Shown here: positions 54,532 to 63,334 of the stretch, piece after piece | How the letters are laid out: each line of letters begins with the position of its first letter | Numbering within the stretch: position 1 is the stretch's first letter | DNA from: Solicola gregarius | GTDB lineage: Bacteria; Actinomycetota; Actinomycetes; Propionibacteriales; Nocardioidaceae | Reading direction: 5' to 3' | Assembly: GCF_025790165.1 (NCBI RefSeq) | Contig: NZ_CP094970.1 | Location: 4,464,001-4,528,000, forward strand | Length of the DNA stretch: 64,000 nucleotides | Made by a program: the position numbers and the translations under genes | Notes under the pieces: generated by a model | Database searches by the model: none | What the model was told of the DNA's origin: nothing | The model's input: only the letters and a program-made list of their open reading frames with translations

Positions 54532-55505
54532 GCCTAACGATCGATCGCACAGAGCGGCGCCGTCAGCGGTTCGCCTCGATCGCCCAGAAACAAGGGGCGT
54601 TCGTCGTACTCGCGATCCTGCTGATCGTCGGCACCTTCAGCTTCGACACGTTCGCCACCCGATACAGCCTGACCAACATCGTCGTCGGCTCGTCGTTCCT
54701 CGCGATCGTCGCCCTCGGGATGACGTTCGTGATCCTGACCGGCGGCATCGATCTGTCCGTCGGCTCCGTGTTCGCACTCGGCGGCGTGCTTGCCGCGTAC
54801 GGCTCCGAGTACGGCTTCATCGGTGCACTGCTGCTGCCCGTCGTGGTGTGCGGTGCGATCGGTGCACTGCAGGGCTTCTTCATCGCATACGGGCGAATGG
54901 CGCCGTTCATCGTCACGCTCGCCGGTCTGCTCGGCGTACGTGGTGTCGTCTTCGCCATCACCGACGAGGGATCCGTGACTCCGGACGTCGAGTCGGACGC
55001 GTTCATCAGCCTCGGCCAGGACGGCCCTCTCGGGTTCACCTGGTCGGTCGTGCTGATGTTGGTCGCGTACGCGATAGCCGCGGTCGTACTCCATCGAACC
55101 AGCGCCGGTCAGTCCGCGCTGGCGATCGGCGGCAGCGAGGATGCCGCCAACCTGATGGGGCTACCCGTCCCCCGCATCAAGCTGACGGTGTACCTGATGT
55201 CCGGCTTGCTGGCCGGACTCGCCGGGGCGCTCAACGCCGCCCGCTCGTCGTCAGGTGTGACGACCGTCGGAGTCGGCATGGAGCTGGAGGCGATCGCCGC
55301 GGTCGTGATCGGCGGAACTCTGCTCACCGGCGGCCGTGGTGGCGTCGCCGGCACGCTCGCCGGTGTGCTGCTGCTCGGCGTGATCCAGAAGTACATCAAC
55401 CTGATCGGCGACCTCAGCTCGTCGTACCAGAACGTCGTGAGCGGCCTGTTCCTGCTCGCCGTCGTCGTCGTGCAGACGACCCTCTCCCGTAACCGAGGTC
55501 CATAA
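54528..55505 (+). CDS. Sugar ABC transporter permease 2, YjfF type
   Basis: A 325-residue RbsC-like permease. LTNIVVGSSFLAIVALGMTFVILTGGIDLSVGSVFALGGVLAAYG and FIAYGRMAPFIVTLAGLLGVRGVVFAITDEGSV are the family blocks; IGGSEDAANLMGLPVPRIKLTVYLMSGLLAGLAGAL is the loop that contacts the ATPase. GTG 54528 overlaps the preceding stop by four bases. Paired, unlike permeases are characteristic of the YtfT-YjfF galactofuranose importer and rare in other sugar systems of this class. Confidence 0.92.
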   Translation: MSLTIDRTERRRQRFASIAQKQGAFVVLAILLIVGTFSFDTFATRYSLTNIVVGSSFLAIVALGMTFVILTGGIDLSVGSVFALGGVLAAYGSEYGFIGALLLPVVVCGAIGALQGFFIAYGRMAPFIVTLAGLLGVRGVVFAITDEGSVTPDVESDAFISLGQDGPLGFTWSVVLMLVAYAIAAVVLHRTSAGQSALAIGGSEDAANLMGLPVPRIKLTVYLMSGLLAGLAGALNAARSSSGVTTVGVGMELEAIAAVVIGGTLLTGGRGGVAGTLAGVLLLGVIQKYINLIGDLSSSYQNVVSGLFLLAVVVVQTTLSRNRGP

Positions 55506-55528
55506 CCGGCAACACATTGGAGTCCCTG

Positions 55529-58063
55529 ATGAACCGCCTCCGCACATGCGTGATCGCAGGCGCTTCGGCCACGCTGGCCGCCGCCCTGCTCTCGGTAGCG
55601 CCGTCCCCCGCCAGTCCCGAGAGCAGCGCGGCTTGGGAACCCAAGGATCCCGACCTCACGACGCCGTGGACGAGCGATGTCAGCCCGGACAACGCACTTC
55701 CGGAGTACCCGCGTCCGCAGCTGCGGCGCGACGAGTGGAAGAACCTCAACGGCCTATGGGAGTTCGCGGCTGCCGCTGAGGGCGACGCGCCCCCGGTCGG
55801 AGAGCAACTCGACGAACGGGTCCTCGTGCCGTACCCGATCGAGTCGGCGCTCTCCGGCATCAAGCGCCACGAGGACCGGATGTTCTATCGGCGGACGTTC
55901 TCCGTGCCGCGCAAGTGGCAGGTCACCCGACGACACGGCAACCGGCTGCTGCTCCACTTCGGTGCCGTCGACTACGACGCGAGGGTGTGGATCAACGGTG
56001 AGCTCGCGACCGAGCACCGCGGCGGCTACGACCACTTCACGGTTGACGCCACCGACCACCTGCGCGCCGGCGCACGCCAGGAGGTCATCGTCGGCGTCAC
56101 CGACGTCACCGACGGGCTGAAGCAGCCCGTCGGCAAGCAGCGCATCCCGGCGATCGAGAATCCCGGCGGGATCTTCTACACGCCGGCATCCGGCATCTGG
56201 CAGACCGTGTGGATGGAGCCCGTACGCGCGGCGCACGTCGAGAACGTCACGGCGACGACCCGCAGGAACCTGCGCCAGGTCGACGTCAGGGTCGACGCCG
56301 AGGCGGCTTCGAAGCACACCGTACGCCTGCAGGCCCGGCGCAGAGGACGAGTTGTCGCGACCGCCACGGGCAGGCCCGGTGAGCCGATTCGGCTGACCAT
56401 CAGGCGGCCGGACCTATGGTCTCCGGACCACCCGAACCTGTACGACCTCAGGGTCTCCTTGCATGAGCGGTCCGGACGTCGTGTCGATACCGTCGACTCG
56501 TACTTCGGGATGCGTACCGTCGACACGGTCCTCGGTAAGGACGGCAAACGGCACATCGTCTTGAACGGCGAGCCGACCTTCGTCAACTCGACGCTCGACC
56601 AGGGCTACTGGCCGGACGGCATCTACACGGCGCCGACCGACGAAGGTCTCGCATTCGATCTCAAGGCGCACAAGCGACTGGGCTTCAATGCCGTACGCAA
56701 GCACATCAAGGTCGAGCCGGATCGCTGGTACTACTGGGCCGACCGCCTCGGCCTGATGGTGTGGCAGGACATGCCGGCATTGCAGAACGGTCGTACACCC
56801 GATCCCGACCAGGCCGCGCGCGACCAGTTCGAGGACGAGCTGCACACGATGCTCGACCAGCACGGCGGTTGGACCTCGATCATCGGCTGGGTGCCGTTCA
56901 ACGAGGGATGGGGCGAGTGGAACCGCGAGGAGACCGGGCGCATCGCCGACTCCGTCAAGGCCGCTGATCCCACCCGCCTGGTGAACGCGCACAGCGGCGT
57001 GAACTGCTGCGACTCGGAGGGCGACTCCGGCCGCGGCGACATCATCGACTGGCACCAGTACACCGGTCCGGCTGCGCCGTCCCCCACGGCAGACCGTGCG
57101 GCGATCGACGGTGAGCACGGTGGCTACGGGCTGGTCGTCGACGACCACCTGTGGCCGGGCGAGCCGGGCGCGTACCAGATGGCGGAGTCCAAGCAGGAGC
57201 TGACCGATCTGTACGTCGAGAACCAGACCCGAATGCTGGAGCTCAGCCGCAAGTGCGGATTGTCCGGCGGCATCTACACCCAGATCACCGATGTCGAGAC
57301 CGAGGTCAACGGGTTCTTCACCTACGACCGCAAGGTCAGCAAGATGTTCCGCGACCCGGTGCGCGAGATCAACGAGAAGCTGTCGCACTCCGGGAACCTC
57401 GGCCAGACTCCCCCGGATCCCGACGACGGCACGCCCGGCCTCGAAGGCATCCATCGCTGGACGCTCGACGACGGCTCCGGTACGACGGCGGCCGACTCGG
57501 TCGGCGACGCCGACCTCGCCGTGGCGGACGGCGCCACCTGGACCGAGGGCAAGTCCGGTCAAGCGCTCGACCTAGGCGGCACCGGGTACGCCGAGACCGA
57601 CTCGCCGGTCATCGACACCGAGGGCGGCTTCTCGGTCTCCGCGTGGGTCCGGCTCGACGAGACGGGCGGCGGCTTCCAGACCGCCGTCAGCCAGGACGGT
57701 GACAGCTCGTCGGCGTTCTTCCTGCAGTACGACGGCGGCGCCAACAAGTTCGCATTCAGCACGCTCGGGGGTCGCGCGTACGCCGGGCAAGAGGCCGAGC
57801 CCGGTCGTTGGTACCACCTCGTGGGCGTGCGCGATGCCGCAACAGGCACGTACACGCTGTATGTCGACGGACAGCAGCAGGGCCAGATCTCACAGTGCCT
57901 CGGCGATCCGTCCTCCGGTCCGCTCGCGGTGGGAAGGGCGAAGTTCAACGGCGAGAACGTCGACTTCCTCGGCGGAGCCGTCGACGATGTTCGGGTGTAC
58001 GACCGACCGCTCGGTGACGGTGAGGTGACGGACCTGTATGAAGGAGGAGGCGCGCACCATTGA
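55529..58063 (+). CDS. Secreted GH2-family glycosidase with C-terminal LamG domain
   Basis: An 844-residue secreted enzyme: signal peptide (RLRTCVIAGASATLAAALLSVAPSPA), GH2 sugar-binding domain (about 60-215, VPYPIESALSGI ... FYRRTFSVP), Ig-like domain (about 220-320), TIM barrel (about 325-620) and a LamG/concanavalin-type domain (about 640-840, GLEGIHRWTLDDGSGTTAADS ... FSVSAWVRLDETGG). The acid/base is E459 (PFNEGWGEWN), the nucleophile E529 (IDGEHGGYG). GH2 includes beta-galactosidases and beta-galactofuranosidases. ATG 55529 follows GGAG. It sits 24 bases behind a galactofuranose-type importer, so a galactofuranoside substrate is the favoured inference. Confidence 0.9.
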   Translation: MNRLRTCVIAGASATLAAALLSVAPSPASPESSAAWEPKDPDLTTPWTSDVSPDNALPEYPRPQLRRDEWKNLNGLWEFAAAAEGDAPPVGEQLDERVLVPYPIESALSGIKRHEDRMFYRRTFSVPRKWQVTRRHGNRLLLHFGAVDYDARVWINGELATEHRGGYDHFTVDATDHLRAGARQEVIVGVTDVTDGLKQPVGKQRIPAIENPGGIFYTPASGIWQTVWMEPVRAAHVENVTATTRRNLRQVDVRVDAEAASKHTVRLQARRRGRVVATATGRPGEPIRLTIRRPDLWSPDHPNLYDLRVSLHERSGRRVDTVDSYFGMRTVDTVLGKDGKRHIVLNGEPTFVNSTLDQGYWPDGIYTAPTDEGLAFDLKAHKRLGFNAVRKHIKVEPDRWYYWADRLGLMVWQDMPALQNGRTPDPDQAARDQFEDELHTMLDQHGGWTSIIGWVPFNEGWGEWNREETGRIADSVKAADPTRLVNAHSGVNCCDSEGDSGRGDIIDWHQYTGPAAPSPTADRAAIDGEHGGYGLVVDDHLWPGEPGAYQMAESKQELTDLYVENQTRMLELSRKCGLSGGIYTQITDVETEVNGFFTYDRKVSKMFRDPVREINEKLSHSGNLGQTPPDPDDGTPGLEGIHRWTLDDGSGTTAADSVGDADLAVADGATWTEGKSGQALDLGGTGYAETDSPVIDTEGGFSVSAWVRLDETGGGFQTAVSQDGDSSSAFFLQYDGGANKFAFSTLGGRAYAGQEAEPGRWYHLVGVRDAATGTYTLYVDGQQQGQISQCLGDPSSGPLAVGRAKFNGENVDFLGGAVDDVRVYDRPLGDGEVTDLYEGGGAHH

Positions 58064-58094
58064 CGTGAGACTCCCGGTGGGGTGAAGTCAGACC

Positions 58095-59360
58095 ATGACG
58101 ACGCAGCCGGGCAATGGTGAGCACTCGTTCGTGATCGTTGGTGGCGGCCTCGCGGGGGCGAAGGCCGCCGAGACCCTCCGCGACGAGGGCTTCGACGAAC
58201 GAATCGTGCTGCTGTGCGACGAGAGCGAGCTCCCGTACGAGCGACCGCCCTTGTCCAAGGGCTACCTCCTCGGCAATGACGCGCGCGAGTCCGCGTACGT
58301 CCACGAAGCCAACTGGTATCGGGAGAACAATGTCGACCTTCGGCTCGCGACACGGGTGCGCAGGATCGACCGGTTCGCCTCCGAGGTGGTGCTCGCAGAC
58401 GCCGAGCGCGTGCACTACGACCGGTTGCTGCTGGCCACCGGTTCGGAACCGCGCCGCCTCGACGTACCAGGGGCCGACCTCGACGGCGTGCTCTATCTGC
58501 GGAACCTCGCCGACTCCGACGCGATCAAGCGGGTCATCGAGGCGGGCGGGCCGATCGTGGTCGTGGGTGCCGGATGGATCGGCTTGGAGGTCGCCGCCGC
58601 GGCACGCGAGCACGACGTCGAGGTCACGGTGCTGGAGGTTGCCGACCTCCCGTTGCAGCAGGCGCTCGGTGATGACGAGGTTGCGCGGGTGTTCGCGGAC
58701 CTCCATCGCGAGCACGGTGTCGACCTCCGCCTAGGCACCGGTATCACCTCGATCGAAGGCGCGGACGGCCGGGTCGACTCGGTGACGACGAGCGACGGTT
58801 CGTCCGTCCGGGCCGCCGCAGTCGTCGTCGGCATCGGCGTGGCCCCGCGTACCGGGCTCGCCGAGGACGCCGGCCTGGTCGTCGACAACGGCGTGCACGT
58901 GGATCCACATCTGTTCTCGTCCGATCCCGTGATCCTCGCTGCGGGCGACGTCGCGGCCATCGAGCATCCGGTGCTCCACGAGCGCATCAGGGTCGAGCAC
59001 TGGGCCAATGCGCTCGTCACCGGACCGCATGCGGCGCGCTCCATGCTCGGCCACGACGTCGTCTTCGAGGAGCTCCCGTACTTCTTCACCGACCAGTACG
59101 ACCTCGGCATGGAGTACGTGGGGTACGCGCCGCCGGATGCGGTCGACTCTGTCGTGCTCCGCGGCGACGTCGCGGGACGCGCGTTCTACGCGTTCTGGCT
59201 CGCTGCGGGGAAGGTCGTCGCGGGCATGCACGTGAACCTGTGGGACGACGGGATCGATCCGGTGAAGGCCTTGATCCTCGACGGTGGCGCGGTGGACACC
59301 GCGAAGCTCGCCGACACCGCCGTGCCGCTCGGCGAGGCTCTCGTACGCCGGGCGGGTTGA
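58095..59360 (+). CDS. Ferredoxin reductase-like FAD/NAD(P) oxidoreductase
   Basis: A 421-residue two-dinucleotide-binding-fold protein. FVIVGGGLAGAKAAETLRDEGF binds FAD, ELPYERPPLSKGYL is the ferredoxin/rubredoxin reductase signature, IVVVGAGWIGLEVAAAAREHDVEVTVLEVA binds NAD(P)H, and VILAAGDVAAIEHP closes the FAD site. It would transfer electrons from NAD(P)H to a ferredoxin or rubredoxin for a P450 or dioxygenase; no such partner is in the window. It follows the glycosidase by 31 bases and may not belong to that operon. Confidence 0.9.
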   Translation: MTTQPGNGEHSFVIVGGGLAGAKAAETLRDEGFDERIVLLCDESELPYERPPLSKGYLLGNDARESAYVHEANWYRENNVDLRLATRVRRIDRFASEVVLADAERVHYDRLLLATGSEPRRLDVPGADLDGVLYLRNLADSDAIKRVIEAGGPIVVVGAGWIGLEVAAAAREHDVEVTVLEVADLPLQQALGDDEVARVFADLHREHGVDLRLGTGITSIEGADGRVDSVTTSDGSSVRAAAVVVGIGVAPRTGLAEDAGLVVDNGVHVDPHLFSSDPVILAAGDVAAIEHPVLHERIRVEHWANALVTGPHAARSMLGHDVVFEELPYFFTDQYDLGMEYVGYAPPDAVDSVVLRGDVAGRAFYAFWLAAGKVVAGMHVNLWDDGIDPVKALILDGGAVDTAKLADTAVPLGEALVRRAG

Positions 59361-59454
59361 CAGGGCAGGCAACCAACCTGCACGTTCCGACGTCTTCTCG
59401 GTTACAGCGCGCACCGGGGTCAGTCCCAGCGCGTACTCACTAGGGGGCAACACC

Positions 59455-59859
59455 ATGACAAATCTCCGCAGGATCGCTGTGTCCGGACTCGCCGTCTTGG
59501 CGCTCGCCGCACCGCTTCTCGTCTCCGGACCTGCCAACGCCGACTACGAAGCGAGCCTCACCATCCATGCCACCGACACGACGGTCCACTCGGGCCAGCA
59601 GTTCCGTGTCCACGGCAAGTTCCTGTTCGGCAGCGGCGCGCCCATCAAGCATCGGATGGTCCGCGTCCAGACCAAGAGCCCCGACGGCCACTGGTCCAAC
59701 ATCAAGGGCGCGAAGCTGCGCACGAACAGCGAGGGGCGTTACCGGATCCGGGTGATCCTGTCGCGCAAGGGCGTACGGACGCTTCGGGTCAAGGCGCACG
59801 GCCCCGGCCCGACCACCAGCCCGATGTGGAGCAAGGCGATCAAGGTTCGCGTCCGCTGA
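59455..59859 (+). CDS. Small secreted beta-rich protein
   Basis: A 134-residue protein with a signal peptide (NLRRIAVSGLAVLALAAPLLVSGPANA). The mature part (SLTIHATDTTVHSGQQFRVHGKFLFGSGAPIKHRMVRVQTKSPDGHWSNIKGAKLRTNSEGRYRIRVILSRKGVRTLRVKAHG) has the pattern of a single immunoglobulin-like or carboxypeptidase-regulatory-like domain common in secreted actinobacterial proteins. No enzymatic motif. ATG 59455 follows AGGGGG. A strong terminator follows directly. Function unknown. Confidence 0.8.
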   Translation: MTNLRRIAVSGLAVLALAAPLLVSGPANADYEASLTIHATDTTVHSGQQFRVHGKFLFGSGAPIKHRMVRVQTKSPDGHWSNIKGAKLRTNSEGRYRIRVILSRKGVRTLRVKAHGPGPTTSPMWSKAIKVRVR

Positions 59860-59867
59860 CGCATGCT

Positions 59868-59904
59868 GCGGTCCCGGGGTCGTCAGGTCAGACCCTGGGA
59901 CCGC
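59868..59904 (+). terminator. Terminator behind the small secreted protein gene
   Basis: GCGGTCCCGGGGTC (59868-59881) pairs with GACCCTGGGACCGC (59891-59904) over 14 pairs with one G-T wobble around a 9-base loop. It starts 9 bases behind the stop codon. Confidence 0.75.
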
Positions 59905-59945
59905 ACAGGGTCACACGCGAGTAGTCGGGAGATGAGGATTCGTCC

Positions 59946-61148
59946 ATGAAACCTCTCAGAGCCGCGTGTTCGGTTGCCGTCTCTTGCATCCTGCTCGCCG
60001 CAACCGTCGCGACCGCGCCGACGTCGTCGGCGAAGGACGGATCCTTCTACGACATCCCCGCCACGCTGCCGAAGGCCAACGGCGCGATCATCAAGAGTGA
60101 ACCGTCGAAGCTGGTCAACTACGGGCTGCCGGCACTCGCGACGTCGCAGCGGGTCATGTACAAGTCGACCGACCGCCAGGGCGACCCGATGGCGGTCACC
60201 GGGCAGGTGTTGACGCCGAGGCACCCGTGGATCGGGCTGGGCGAACGCCCCATCGTCGCGTACGCGATCGGCACGCACGGCCTCGGCGACCAGTGCGCCC
60301 CCTCGCGGACCTTCCCCAGAGGGCAGGACATCGAGGGGCTGCTCGTACGCGCGCTGCTGATCCGCGGCTACGGCGTCGTGGTCACCGACTACGAGGGCCT
60401 CGGCACGACCGATCCACACACGTACATGGTGCGTAAGTCGCAGGCACACGCCGTTCTCGACTCGGTGCGAGCCGCGCAGCGTCTCCCCGACTCCGGGCTG
60501 CCGGAAGCAGGACCGGTCGCCATCGCGGGCTACTCGCAGGGTGGCGGCGCTTCGGCGTCCGCGGCCGAGCTGGCCCACACGTACGCCCCCGAGCTGAACG
60601 TCCGCGGCGCGTACGCCGGTGCCGTACCCGCCGACCTGGCCGCTGTCGGCCGTTACCTCGACGGTGCACAGCACGCCGGGTTCGCGATGTACGCGGCGCG
60701 CTCGCTCGCACTGGAGTACGACGTGAATGTGAAGAAGTACCTCAACAAGCGCGGGCGTGCCGTACTCCGCGATGTTGCCGAGCAGTGCACGGCCGAGTCG
60801 ATCTCGAAGTACGCGGGCACGAAGACGAAGACGCTCACGAAGAGCGGCCAGACCCTGGCGCAGCTCCTTGACCGCCAACCGTTCCGCAGGATCGTGAAGC
60901 AGCAGCGGATCGGCCGGCGCATCCCGCAGATGCCGATGCTCATCACCCACAGCCCGGCAGACGACGTGATCCCGTACAAGGTCGGTAAGCGGCTTGCGAA
61001 GGGCTACTGCTCGAAGGGCGTGCACGTGCGGTTCAAGGAGCTCGCACCGACCGATCACGGCACCGGCGGGGCTACGGGATTCCCCGACGTCCTTGCGTTC
61101 CTGGAGGAGCGCTTCCTCGGGCTACCACCGTCGGACAACTGCGCATAA
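59946..61148 (+). CDS. Secreted lipase (secretory lipase family)
   Basis: A 400-residue secreted alpha/beta hydrolase. Signal peptide KPLRAACSVAVSCILLAATVATA; the nucleophile elbow is AIAGYSQGGGAS with the catalytic Ser; the late Asp is in HSPADDVIPYKVG and the His in APTDHGTGGATGF. GTHGLGDQCAPSR and VVVTDYEGLGTTDPHTYMV are typical of the secretory lipase (LIP) family, which cleaves triacylglycerols and esters outside the cell. ATG 59946 has weak upstream purines. Confidence 0.88.
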   Translation: MKPLRAACSVAVSCILLAATVATAPTSSAKDGSFYDIPATLPKANGAIIKSEPSKLVNYGLPALATSQRVMYKSTDRQGDPMAVTGQVLTPRHPWIGLGERPIVAYAIGTHGLGDQCAPSRTFPRGQDIEGLLVRALLIRGYGVVVTDYEGLGTTDPHTYMVRKSQAHAVLDSVRAAQRLPDSGLPEAGPVAIAGYSQGGGASASAAELAHTYAPELNVRGAYAGAVPADLAAVGRYLDGAQHAGFAMYAARSLALEYDVNVKKYLNKRGRAVLRDVAEQCTAESISKYAGTKTKTLTKSGQTLAQLLDRQPFRRIVKQQRIGRRIPQMPMLITHSPADDVIPYKVGKRLAKGYCSKGVHVRFKELAPTDHGTGGATGFPDVLAFLEERFLGLPPSDNCA

Positions 61149-61150
61149 CC

Positions 61151-61178
61151 GGTGTGACGGACTCGCCGCGCTCACACC
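61151..61178 (+). terminator. Inverted repeat behind the lipase gene
   Basis: GGTGTGA (61151-61157) and TCACACC (61172-61178) form a 7-bp stem with a 14-base loop, 2 bases after the lipase stop. Weak terminator candidate. Confidence 0.4.
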
Positions 61179-61249
61179 CCGTTGCACCCTCCGCACTCCC
61201 TGGTACTCCCGGCTAAGGTCGTACCAAGGCAACCAGGAGGGTGCGACGG

Positions 61250-62311
61250 ATGAGCGGAGAGTCCGAACAGGGTCTATCGATCTTTGAGTGGGTCGATGAT
61301 CCTCGGTTCCCGACCGTTCGACGGTTCGGCTACGACACGGTCGCGGTCGACGCATACGTACGTTCGCATGCGGAAGACTCCGGCAAAGTCCGGTCGGACG
61401 CCGACGCGGTCCGCGACGAGTGCTCCTCGCTGCGCGCCGAGATCCGGCGCCTGATCGCCGACCTGAACGACGCGGGCGTACCCACCGAGTCCGCACTCGC
61501 CGGACAGGTCGCCGAGAAGCTCATCGATGCCGACACCCGCGCGAAGCAGATTCTTGCCGAGGGTGACGGGGCCGCCGAGCAGATCCGGCGTGATGCCCGA
61601 GCCGAGGCCGACGAGCTGCGTGCGAAGGCGACTGCCGAGGTCGCGGCGATCCGCGAGGAGCGCCTGGCGGAGGTCGAGCGCGACCGGCCGCAGGCGACCG
61701 AAGACGCCGCCGAGGAGAGAGCGACCGCGCGAGCGGCCGCCGAGGAGATCGTCGGCCGTGCCCGCAAGGAGGCCGACGAGCGGCGCCGGGCCACGGGCCA
61801 GGAGGCGTCCGAACTGCGCGCGGCAGCGACCAAGGAGTCCGACGAGGCAAGGGCGACGGCCGATGCCGAGCTTGCCGAGGCGCGGCGTGACATCGAGGCG
61901 GCGCGGGCCGTCCATGAGCGCGAGGCCCGCGAGGTTCACGCAACCACACGTAAGCGTGCGCAGGAGCTCGCCGAGCAGGCCGAGACGCGCGTACGAGAGG
62001 TCGAGAACCGCGTCCGCGACGCGTCGACCGGCGCCCGCGAGCACCTCGATGCGAGCCGGGCCGAGTCCGATCGCCTGCTACGCCGTACGCGGAGGCTCGC
62101 CGAGCAGCACATCTCCGAGGCGCGCAGCGTCGCCACGGAGAACTCCGTCGCCGCGGTCACCGAGCTGGAGCGCCGTTCGGCGCGGCTCGAAGCCGAGATC
62201 GAGCGGCTCCAGCGACGCGAGGACGGGATGCGTACGCGCATCGCCGAACTCCGCTCGATGGCGGCCGATCTCAGCGGTATCGAGGATGACGATCCCGAAT
62301 CTGCGCAATGA
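61250..62311 (+). CDS. Long coiled-coil protein, FilP/DivIVA-like
   Basis: A 353-residue protein. The N-terminus (FEWVDDPRFPTVRRFGYDTVAVDAYVRSH) resembles the short DivIVA-like head of FilP-type cytoskeletal proteins, followed by an almost continuous coiled coil rich in Ala, Glu and Arg (about 60-340). Such proteins form filaments near cell poles or septa in Actinobacteria. ATG 61250 follows GGAGGG by 8 bases; a GTG at 61241 overlaps the ribosome-binding site and is rejected. The last 41 bases overlap the end of the convergent MBL gene. Confidence 0.75.
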   Translation: MSGESEQGLSIFEWVDDPRFPTVRRFGYDTVAVDAYVRSHAEDSGKVRSDADAVRDECSSLRAEIRRLIADLNDAGVPTESALAGQVAEKLIDADTRAKQILAEGDGAAEQIRRDARAEADELRAKATAEVAAIREERLAEVERDRPQATEDAAEERATARAAAEEIVGRARKEADERRRATGQEASELRAAATKESDEARATADAELAEARRDIEAARAVHEREAREVHATTRKRAQELAEQAETRVREVENRVRDASTGAREHLDASRAESDRLLRRTRRLAEQHISEARSVATENSVAAVTELERRSARLEAEIERLQRREDGMRTRIAELRSMAADLSGIEDDDPESAQ

Positions 62312-63023
62312 CGGTCGGCATCGGGCCCGGCGTCGGGGGTCCGTGACCCGGTAGCACGGTGTCGACCTCGAGATCGGCGAGTTCGTTCAGGCTGGCGAGG
62401 GCCTGGCTCGGATCGTGATGGAAGAACTCCGGCAGCAGCTGCGGACCTTGCACCCGCGAGGTCGCGTGCTCGGTGGTGATGGCATCGCCGGCGACGAGTA
62501 CGCGCTCGGCCTCGAAGTAGTACGCGGTGTGGCCGGTCGTGTGCCCGGTGACGACGATCGGTCGCGGCGATCCGGGGAGCGTACGCGCGGTCGCCTCGTC
62601 GATCGGCTCCGCGGACGGGACACCGAGGCCGGCCCGGCCGCGCATCAGGCCGACTATCTGCACGCTCCAGGTGAGGACGCCTGGACGGGTGAGGTTTCGG
62701 ACGATGTCGGGTGGTCCGGCCTGCTCGAGGAACTCCCGCCGGATGTGCGCGGCTTCTCGTTCACTGGAGTACACCGGGGTTCCGTACCTGGTAGCGAGCC
62801 ACGGGAGCCCGCCGATATGGTCGACGTGTCCGTGCGTGACGAGCGCTGCGGCGATCTCGTCCGGGCCGTGCCCGAGCTCGCGGATCGAGCGCTCGAGCAG
62901 GTCCCGCTGGCCGACGTACCCGGCGTCGATCAGCAGTAGCCCGTCGGGCCCGTCGTAGATGACCCAGTTGACGTGCCGGGTGCTGACCAGATGGAGCGAG
63001 TCGCTCGCCTGCGTGATCTCCAT
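62271..63023 (-). CDS. MBL-fold metallohydrolase
   Basis: A 250-residue metallo-beta-lactamase-fold hydrolase. The metal motif H-x-H-x-D-H is ALVTHGHVDHIGG; further ligands are in VVTGHTTGHTAYYF, LVAGDAITTE and VLPGHGPP. The pattern fits hydrolases of the YflN/glyoxalase II-like group; the substrate is unknown. The gene ends inside the last codons of the convergent coiled-coil gene (41 bases shared). ATG 63023 is the start. Confidence 0.88.
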   Translation of the reverse strand: MEITQASDSLHLVSTRHVNWVIYDGPDGLLLIDAGYVGQRDLLERSIRELGHGPDEIAAALVTHGHVDHIGGLPWLATRYGTPVYSSEREAAHIRREFLEQAGPPDIVRNLTRPGVLTWSVQIVGLMRGRAGLGVPSAEPIDEATARTLPGSPRPIVVTGHTTGHTAYYFEAERVLVAGDAITTEHATSRVQGPQLLPEFFHHDPSQALASLNELADLEVDTVLPGHGPPTPGPMPTVIAQIRDRHPRYR

Positions 63024-63064
63024 GTCGGGACGTTACCGCGGCCGGTCACGCTGCGTAATGGGTC

Positions 63065-63095
63065 TTGTGCCGACTACCCCAGGTAGTGGCATGAT
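63065..63095 (+). promoter_or_regulatory. Palindrome-containing promoter region
   Basis: TTGTGC (63065-63070) and CATGAT (63090-63095) could be -35 and -10 boxes. Between them ACTACC-CCA-GGTAGT (63073-63087), flanked by GCC/GGC, forms an inverted repeat that may be an operator for the following two genes. Confidence 0.35.
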
Positions 63096-63157
63096 CGTGC
63101 GACGGCCGGGCAACCGGCAAACGGGGAACGAAACGACTCGGAGTTTCGGAGGAGCAC

Positions 63158-63334
63158 ATGACGACCACACACCAGAGCGACCCGGTGACATCGGAGCTAC
63201 CGATCTACCAAGGGCTGCTGAACGAACTCGATCCCGACGCCCGCGCAACGGTCATCGAGCAACAGGGCGAGGGCCACACGACCAGCGCGCCGGCGCTCGA
63301 TGACGGGCATCAGCACATAGCGAGACACAGCTGA
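63158..63334 (+). CDS. Small protein translated with the LigD-type gene
   Basis: A 58-residue acidic ORF: MTTTHQSDPVTSELPIY, then QGLLNELDPDARATVIEQ and a His-rich end (DDGHQHIARHS). ATG 63158 follows GGAGGAG at ideal distance, and the codon pattern is like its neighbours, so I take it as real. No family is recognised. Its TGA overlaps a CTG that is the only plausible start of the next gene, implying that the two are translated together. A role linked to DNA repair is inference from this coupling only. Confidence 0.6.
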   Translation: MTTTHQSDPVTSELPIYQGLLNELDPDARATVIEQQGEGHTTSAPALDDGHQHIARHS

